Shown here piece by piece: positions 42,911 to 48,266 of a DNA stretch of 48,266 bases (positions are counted from its first letter, which is position 1; every line of letters starts with the position of its first letter). Below the pieces are notes generated by a model. That model ran no database searches. It saw only the letters and a list, made by a program, of their open reading frames with translations, and was not told the origin of the DNA. The DNA comes from Peptococcaceae bacterium (GTDB taxonomy: Bacteria; Bacillota; Peptococcia; DRI-13; PHAD01), in NCBI GenBank assembly GCA_024655825.1, contig JANLFJ010000022.1:1-48266 (forward strand). The letters run 5' to 3'. Made by a program: the position numbers and the translations under genes.

Positions 42911-44260
42911 ATGAGAAAAAAATCACTGTCAACCTGCTTGCTTTTACTTTCTTGCGCCGCTGTCTTTCCCTTTCCGGCGCTGGCCGCCGAATCATCCGTC
43001 GACCCGGGCGACACCACGTTTATCCTTATCTCCTCCGCCCTGGTTATGCTGATGACTCCAGGCCTGGCTCTCTTCTACGGCGGGATGGTTCGTAAGAAAA
43101 ATGTGCTTAGCACCATCATGCAGAGCTTTTTCATCATTGCTCTCATATCCGTCCAGTGGGTTCTGGTAGGCTACACCTTAGCCTTCGGCCCAGATAAGGG
43201 CCACCTGATAGGCTCTTTTCAGTGGCTCGGCTTCCGCGGCGTGGGTATGGACCCCAACCCTGATTACGCCGCAACAATACCCCACCAGGCTTTCGCCGCC
43301 TTCCAGTTAATGTTTGCCATCATAACACCGGCCCTGATTACAGGAGCATTTGCCGAGCGCATGAAATTTTCGGCGTTTGTTCTGTTCACCCTCTTCTGGT
43401 CAACATTCGTTTATGACCCGCTGGCTCACTGGGTCTGGGGCGTGGACGGCTGGCTCAGAAACCTTGGAGCCTTGGATTTTGCCGGGGGTACCGTGGTTCA
43501 CATCAGTTCAGGCGTCTCCGGTCTCGTGGCCGCTTTCGTCCTCGGTAAAAGAAAGGGGCACGGTTCCGGTTCCTTGACCCCCCATAATATACCCATGACC
43601 GTTATGGGTGCAGGGTTGCTCTGGTTCGGCTGGTTCGGTTTCAACGCTGGGAGCGCCCTGGCTGCCGGAAGCCTGGCCGCAAGCGCCTTCATTGTTACCA
43701 ATACCGCAGCGGCGGCCGGCGCAATTTCCTGGGTGGCTTGCGAAAAGGCCCGCAACGGCAAAGCGACTGTCCTTGGCGCGGCCAGCGGAGCTGTGGCAGG
43801 ACTTGTGGCGATCACCCCGGCTTCCGGGTTTGTAGGTCCCCTTTATGCCATTTTAATTGGGCTAGCCGCGGGTGCTTCCTGTTATTTAGCCGTGGCCGTC
43901 GTAAAAGCCAAACTGGGATATGACGATTCCCTGGATGCTTTCGGTATTCACGGGGTAGGAGGCGTCCTGGGTGCCCTGGCCACCGGTATCTTTGCTTCCA
44001 CGGCCATTAACGAAGCCGGCGCAAACGGGCTTATCTTTGGAAACCCGCAGCAGCTGGCGATACAGGGCCTAGCCGTGCTGGTCACCATCGTTTTCGTGGG
44101 TGCGAGTACCTTCTTGATTTTGAAACTTGTCTCCTTCCTCTGTGGCGGGCTGCGGGTCAGCGCCAAAGAAGAGGATGTCGGCCTCGACCTGACCCAGCAC
44201 GGTGAAGACGCGTATGACAGCGCAGGTCTTGGCACCAGCGCGCTTTATTCCACCAATTAA
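42911..44260 (+). CDS. amtB: Ammonium transporter
   Basis: A 449-residue Amt channel that conducts ammonium across the cytoplasmic membrane. An N-terminal signal-like segment (SLSTCLLLLSCAAVFPFPALAA) precedes the mature protein, followed by about eleven helices: FILISSALVMLMTPGLALFYGGMV, AFAAFQLMFAIITPALITGAFAERM and WFGFNAGSALAAGS. GVGGVLGALATGIFA near residue 350 follows the conserved His of the twin-His pore. The cytoplasmic tail is acidic. Expression is controlled by the leader with two terminators, and glnK follows by 29 bases. Confidence 0.95.
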   Translation: MRKKSLSTCLLLLSCAAVFPFPALAAESSVDPGDTTFILISSALVMLMTPGLALFYGGMVRKKNVLSTIMQSFFIIALISVQWVLVGYTLAFGPDKGHLIGSFQWLGFRGVGMDPNPDYAATIPHQAFAAFQLMFAIITPALITGAFAERMKFSAFVLFTLFWSTFVYDPLAHWVWGVDGWLRNLGALDFAGGTVVHISSGVSGLVAAFVLGKRKGHGSGSLTPHNIPMTVMGAGLLWFGWFGFNAGSALAAGSLAASAFIVTNTAAAAGAISWVACEKARNGKATVLGAASGAVAGLVAITPASGFVGPLYAILIGLAAGASCYLAVAVVKAKLGYDDSLDAFGIHGVGGVLGALATGIFASTAINEAGANGLIFGNPQQLAIQGLAVLVTIVFVGASTFLILKLVSFLCGGLRVSAKEEDVGLDLTQHGEDAYDSAGLGTSALYSTN

Positions 44261-44289
44261 TATTAAAAGTAAAAGGAGGTTTGAACTCG

Positions 44290-44628
44290 ATGAAAAAAGT
44301 CGAGTGTATCATCCGCCCGACCAGGCTGGATGAAGTCACCAGCGCCCTGAACAAGTTCGGAGTGCACGGGATGACCGTAACCCAGGTCATGGGCTGCGGG
44401 CTGCAGAAAGGCCGTCGGGAAGTATACCGCGGGACGGTCTATGACATTCAATTGCTCCCCAAGCTAAAAATAGAAATCGTTGTTCCAGACCATCAAGTGG
44501 ATGAACTCGTAAAAATTGTCACCGGCAATGCCTGGTCGGGGGAAATCGGGGATGGCAAGATTTTTATCTATGAGATCGAAGATGCCATCCGCATCAGGAC
44601 CGGCGAGCGAGGAGAGGCCGCCATCTAA
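44290..44628 (+). CDS. glnK: PII signal-transduction protein
   Basis: A 112-residue PII protein that senses 2-oxoglutarate and ATP/ADP and blocks Amt by inserting its T-loop. It has MKKVECIIRPTRLDEVTSALN, the T-loop RGTVYDIQLLPK with the Tyr often modified in other bacteria, and the C-terminal GDGKIFIYEIEDAIRIRTGERG. The T-loop is shorter than in enteric GlnB. The ATG at 44290 has GGAGG at 10 bases; a TTG at 44281 is too close to it. Pairing with amt is the common arrangement. Confidence 0.93.
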   Translation: MKKVECIIRPTRLDEVTSALNKFGVHGMTVTQVMGCGLQKGRREVYRGTVYDIQLLPKLKIEIVVPDHQVDELVKIVTGNAWSGEIGDGKIFIYEIEDAIRIRTGERGEAAI

Positions 44629-44650
44629 ACGCGACTTTCTTGTTATGTGC

Positions 44651-44723
44651 TTGCAAAAACATATCCCTGTTGCTAAAATATACCTAATGTACATTCATTC
44701 TTAGCACATGAATCCACATTAGG
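44651..44723 (+). promoter_or_regulatory. glnA promoter and 5' hairpin
   Basis: TTGCAA (44651-44656), 17-base spacer, TAAAAT (44674-44679). An inverted repeat TATGT/ACATA (44644-44648, 44659-44663) flanks the -35. At the start site, CCTAATGT (44683-44690) pairs with ACATTAGG (44716-44723), with an inner ATTCAT/ATGAAT stem; its 3' arm reaches into the GGGAGGG ribosome site (44722-44728). Both a DNA operator and translational control are possible. Confidence 0.55.
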
Positions 44724-44736
44724 GAGGGTAACCGGT

Positions 44737-46071
44737 ATGCAAAGGCTTAGCAAAGAGGATATAGTCCGCCTGGTCTCAGAAAACAATGTCAAATTCATCC
44801 GGCTGCAGTTTACCGACATCATGGGCGTCCCCAAAAATGTCTCCATAACCGTCAAACAGCTGGAGAAAGCCTTGAACAACGAGTTGATGTTTGACGGTTC
44901 TTCCATCGAAGGCTTTGTGCGCATTGAGGAATCGGACATGTATCTTTATCCCGATCCCGACACCTTTGTCATTTATCCCTGGCGCGCTTCTGAAGAAGGA
45001 GGAGTGGCCAGGTTAATATGCGACATCTATAACCCTGATGGAACGCCTTTCGCCGGAGACCCGCGCTTCGTCCTGCGCCGGGCGCTCAAAGAAGCGGCCA
45101 GCATGGGATATACATTCAATGTCGGTCCTGAAGCGGAGTTTTTCCTCTTCCATACCGCCCCCGACGGTTCCCCTACAACCAATACCCACGACCGGGCCGG
45201 GTATTTTGACCTTTCGCCAATTGACCTGGGAGAGAACGCTCGCCGCGATATTGTGCTAACCTTGGAAAAAATGGGCTTTGAGATAGAAACTTCTCACCAT
45301 GAAGTAGCTCCTGGCCAGCACGAAATTGATTTCAAATACTCCGATGCCCTGAATATCGCCGATAAAATCATTACCTTCAAAATGGTTGTACGCATCATTG
45401 CTCAACGCCACGGCCTGCATGCCACTTTTATGGCTAAACCCATCTTTGGCGTAGCCGGCAACGGAATGCACATGAATCAATCCCTCTTTAAGGACGGCCA
45501 AAACGCCTTTTACGATCCCGAGGCCCCTGACCAGCTCAGCGAAACAGCAGTACACTATATCGCCGGCATCCTCAAGCACGCCAGGGCCATCACCGCTGTT
45601 ACCAACCCGACAGTCAACTCTTACAAACGCCTGGTTCCCGGCTATGAAGCGCCGGTCTACATTGCCTGGTCCTACCGCAACCGCAGTCCTCTCATTCGCA
45701 TACCGGCAAAAAGAGGCCTTTCCACCCGGATCGAGCTTCGCAATCCCGATCCCAGCTGTAACCCGTACCTGGCCCTGGCCGTAGTGCTGATGAGCGGGCT
45801 GGACGGTATAAAAAACCGGCTTAAGGCCCCGGCTCCCTGCGACCGCAATATTTACGAAATGACCCCCGTGGAGCGCTGGGACCTGGGAATCGGCAGCCTT
45901 CCCGGAACACTGCAGGAAGCCATTGAGGAATTGTCAAAGGACGAGGTCGTAAAACAAGCCCTGGGGCCGCATGTTCTTGACCGTTACCTGGAAGCCAAGA
46001 TCCGCGAATGGGACGAATACCGCACCAGGGTACACCAGTGGGAACTGGACAGGTATCTCTCGATATATTAA
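44737..46071 (+). CDS. glnA: Glutamine synthetase type I-alpha
   Basis: A 444-residue enzyme joining ammonia and glutamate. The beta-grasp N-terminus has [14 protein letters not shown] and [18 protein letters not shown]; the catalytic part has [51 protein letters not shown] and RIPAKRG. The length and lack of the adenylylation-type insert fit the GSI-alpha form of Firmicutes, controlled by feedback rather than adenylylation. It can be made from its own promoter and by readthrough from amt-glnK. A strong terminator follows. Confidence 0.96.
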   Translation: MQRLSKEDIVRLVSENNVKFIRLQFTDIMGVPKNVSITVKQLEKALNNELMFDGSSIEGFVRIEESDMYLYPDPDTFVIYPWRASEEGGVARLICDIYNPDGTPFAGDPRFVLRRALKEAASMGYTFNVGPEAEFFLFHTAPDGSPTTNTHDRAGYFDLSPIDLGENARRDIVLTLEKMGFEIETSHHEVAPGQHEIDFKYSDALNIADKIITFKMVVRIIAQRHGLHATFMAKPIFGVAGNGMHMNQSLFKDGQNAFYDPEAPDQLSETAVHYIAGILKHARAITAVTNPTVNSYKRLVPGYEAPVYIAWSYRNRSPLIRIPAKRGLSTRIELRNPDPSCNPYLALAVVLMSGLDGIKNRLKAPAPCDRNIYEMTPVERWDLGIGSLPGTLQEAIEELSKDEVVKQALGPHVLDRYLEAKIREWDEYRTRVHQWELDRYLSIY

Positions 46072-46096
46072 AACAAATTGCGCACCACCACCACCT

Positions 46097-46127
46097 AAAA
46101 GGCTGGAACATTCTGTTCCAGCCTTTT
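46097..46127. terminator. Bidirectional terminator between glnA and the chemoreceptor
   Basis: AAAAGGCTGGAACA and TGTTCCAGCCTTTT form a perfect 14-bp stem around TTC. A- and T-runs at both ends serve both converging genes. Confidence 0.93.
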
Positions 46128-46140
46128 AATCCACCTTTTT

Positions 46141-48144
46141 TCACACCTTGAATTTTTGGACCATCGAGTTTAAATTTTCGGCCATTAGCGTTTGATTCTG
46201 GGCCGCCTTGGCCACATCGCCCGCCGCCGTCGCTGACTGGGCCACGCTTGAAGCTATTTCCTGCGACCCGCTTGCCGCCTGCTCGACAGCCTTGGCCACC
46301 GAACCGATGGCCTCATTGACCTGGTTGATCGAAGCCATGATTTCCTCGGCACCGGCAGCGAATTCCTCTACAAGGTCCCCCATTATTTCCGCATCATCCC
46401 GGTACTGCCGTCCAGTTACGACCAACGTCTCATAATCTGCAGCGACCTTGTTATTGATAAATTCGAGAATATCGCTGGCGTTCGCCGAGAGGTTTTCAAA
46501 CGCGCCTTTAACCTGCTTAATAACCCTTTGAATGTCACCGACCGTCCGGGACGACTGTTCGGCAAGTTTTCTCACTTCCTCCGCCACTACGGCAAAGCCG
46601 CGCCCTTGTTCGCCCGCCCTGGCCGCTTCAATCGCGGCGTTGAGAGCCAGCAGGTTTGTCTGGTCGGCGATTTCCGAAATCGCATCGGTCATTATAACGA
46701 TCTCTTCCACCACCCTGCCTTCCTCGATAACCCGGCGAATGCGCTCCTGCTTCTCCTCATACATGCTCCTGGCCAGTTCCCTGGATTTTTCCGCATCCTC
46801 TCTCATTTTCTGGGCCTTTTTCTCGATTTCCTGAACAGTAAGGCTCCCCTCCCCGGCTTTTTTAGCCAATTCGGATGCGGACCGGGTTATCTCCTGCCCG
46901 GAAGCGGCGACTTCTTCTGCGGAAGCGCTTGTTTCCTCCATCAGGCTGGCAATTTCCTGCGTGCTCGCGTTAATTTGCTGGACCGACGAACTCAGTTCCT
47001 CCGAGTATGCCGCCATTTCCTCGGACGTGGCGGCCAGTTCCCCGGCGCTTGTCAAGGCCTGTTTCACGATCGCCGCCTGGTTGGCGATCATTTTATTGAA
47101 CGATTCCCCGAGGACCTCGACTTCATCCCCGGTTTTTATTTCCGACCTGATGGTCAAATCGCCGTTTCCCGCTTTTTCCATCAGCCGCTGCAGCTGCTGA
47201 ACCGGTCTTACTATGCCCGAAGTGATGAAAAAGGCCAGGACAATAGCAATGACAAGGGCTGCACCGCCGGTAACGGTGATTATCCTCCCGATCTGCACAG
47301 CTGCAGCCATGTATTCATCGCAATTCGCGGTTACGGCTACCGACCATTCCCCTACCGGTCTAAAAGCCAAAAATTTATTGATGCCTTCATAGGTGTAAAA
47401 CCCGCTGGAGGATTCGCCGGCGGTCATCTTCTGGGCCAACTCTCTTAAACCGGCGCTCTCCGATTGGAGCAGGTTTTCGGTCATCACTTTTTCCTTTTTG
47501 GGGTGATAAATCAGTATCCCCTCCCTGTTTACCATAAAAGCATACCCGTTTTCGCCAATTTTGACCTCCGAAACATACCTGGTAATCTTTTTAAAATTGA
47601 TGGTTCCGACAAGCACTCCCACCACCTGACCGTCTATTAACAGGGGATTTGCTAAAGCGATCACAGGATTGCCGGTTATTTTGGAGACGATGACATCGCT
47701 CCTGCTCTTTTTCCCTGCCAGCGCTTGGGTGACGTAATACCTGTCTGTCAGATCAAGGTTTTCCTCTTGCTTTGAATCGGTTATTATCCCGCGCGCTATA
47801 TTATCAACAAGGACAAGATTCTCCAGCATCTCGCCTTTCTCTTTACGGGCTTCTGACAAATACTGGTATGCCTCAAGCCTGCTCGACTCATCGCCGGCCG
47901 CAGCCTGCGCCAGCACCGTGGCCTTGCTAAGAGCCGCCAGGTATCCTTCCACCCCGTCCAGCACCTGTCCCGTCAGGTCAGCCGTCAGCTTGGCCGTATT
48001 GTTCAACTCCTGTTCAATTGTTACCTGCAGGGTGGAAGAAGCCCTGGAATACGAAAGGTAACCCAAAACAACCATCGGTACAGTAAGAAGAATCAAAAAG
48101 CTTGAAACCAGCTTTACCCTCAGACTGCGCATTTTTATTCTCAT
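46141..48144 (-). CDS. Methyl-accepting chemotaxis protein (dCache type)
   Basis: A 667-residue transducer. Transmembrane helix 1 is at about 10-32, followed by an extracellular double-Cache domain (about 35-280; [14 protein letters not shown] and [16 protein letters not shown] are typical). Helix 2 is at about 285-308, then a HAMP domain (about 308-362), and a long cytoplasmic coiled coil. The highly conserved tip is [44 protein letters not shown]. Ligands of dCache receptors are usually amino acids or organic acids; not assigned. The ATG at 48144 has GGAGGG upstream; a second ATG 4 codons on is possible. Confidence 0.93.
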   Translation of the reverse strand: MRIKMRSLRVKLVSSFLILLTVPMVVLGYLSYSRASSTLQVTIEQELNNTAKLTADLTGQVLDGVEGYLAALSKATVLAQAAAGDESSRLEAYQYLSEARKEKGEMLENLVLVDNIARGIITDSKQEENLDLTDRYYVTQALAGKKSRSDVIVSKITGNPVIALANPLLIDGQVVGVLVGTINFKKITRYVSEVKIGENGYAFMVNREGILIYHPKKEKVMTENLLQSESAGLRELAQKMTAGESSSGFYTYEGINKFLAFRPVGEWSVAVTANCDEYMAAAVQIGRIITVTGGAALVIAIVLAFFITSGIVRPVQQLQRLMEKAGNGDLTIRSEIKTGDEVEVLGESFNKMIANQAAIVKQALTSAGELAATSEEMAAYSEELSSSVQQINASTQEIASLMEETSASAEEVAASGQEITRSASELAKKAGEGSLTVQEIEKKAQKMREDAEKSRELARSMYEEKQERIRRVIEEGRVVEEIVIMTDAISEIADQTNLLALNAAIEAARAGEQGRGFAVVAEEVRKLAEQSSRTVGDIQRVIKQVKGAFENLSANASDILEFINNKVAADYETLVVTGRQYRDDAEIMGDLVEEFAAGAEEIMASINQVNEAIGSVAKAVEQAASGSQEIASSVAQSATAAGDVAKAAQNQTLMAENLNSMVQKFKV

Positions 48145-48179
48145 CCAAACAAACCCTCCTCTATTTATTTTTCACAGCT

Positions 48180-48208
48180 TTTCTATACCGGCCGGCAAGA
48201 ACTGTCAA
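48180..48208 (-). promoter_or_regulatory. Candidate chemoreceptor promoter
   Basis: TTGACA (48208-48203), 17-base spacer, TAGAAA (48185-48180). The same stretch contains GCCGGTAT (48192-48185), one base from the sigma-D -10 GCCGATAT, but no TAAA -35 at the right distance. Confidence 0.45.
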
Positions 48209-48266
48209 GAACTACCCTGAAAACCATAGACCGTAAAAAGGCAACACAAAAACAAGACTGCGGAAA

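Overview
The window looks like chromosomal DNA of an anaerobic, endospore-forming, motile Firmicute of the class Clostridia, probably a Peptococcaceae-type (Desulfotomaculum/Pelotomaculum-like) organism; this is inferred from gene content and order only. Supporting signs are the rplU-prp-rpmA-spo0B-obg block, a SpoIVFA-like protein, a DUF1657 protein, an [FeFe]-hydrogenase-like protein, a MetH without activation domain, a chemoreceptor, and sigma-A type promoters (TTGACA-17-TATAAT class) with strong GGAGG ribosome sites. No tRNA, rRNA, CRISPR array, insertion sequence or prophage was seen.

Layout. 1-2653 (minus): a copper-amine-oxidase-like surface protein cut by the window edge, a small coiled-coil protein, a 4'-phosphopantetheinyl transferase and a metallophosphoesterase. 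2654-3517: an AT-rich intergenic region with a strong promoter driving a lone LoaP/NusG-like antiterminator. 3524-11773 (minus): a long run with a membrane transporter, an M28 lipoprotein peptidase, a DnaI-type helicase loader, a DnaD protein, a P-loop/Asp23 fusion, a Fur/PerR regulator, YlbF, a dethiobiotin-synthetase-like P-loop protein, a ClpP-fold protease, a YgjP-type metallopeptidase and an acetyltransferase. 11915-17737: a sulfur/cysteine district: DUF1015 (possible serine kinase family) divergent from cysE-cysK, a polysaccharide deacetylase, a DUF1858 redox protein and an SQR-like flavoprotein. 17751-20328 (minus): HATPase, sensory-type hydrogenase-like protein and nitrilase. 20820-26702 (minus): HEAT-repeat protein, histidine kinase, response regulator and sirtuin in one unit. 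26946-30945: DUF1657, a membrane protein with an apparently dead Mrr-like nuclease fold, a YdjM-type membrane protein and a CoA-disulfide reductase/rhodanese fusion. 31087-39255 (minus): the conserved ribosome, GTPase and sporulation block. 39432-46071 (plus): metH, then a nitrogen-assimilation cluster (ANTAR regulator, amt, glnK, glnA). 46141-48144 (minus): a chemoreceptor.

The most striking regulatory structure is the leader between the ANTAR regulator and amt (42690-42876). A good promoter places the transcript start at the foot of a hairpin with loop GAAGGC. A second hairpin with loop AAAGGC overlaps the 5' arm of an intrinsic terminator. About 60 nt later a third hairpin (loop GAAGGC) overlaps a second, independent terminator. 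This fits ANTAR-protein antitermination, here in an apparently doubled form, controlling ammonium uptake by the product of the adjacent upstream gene.
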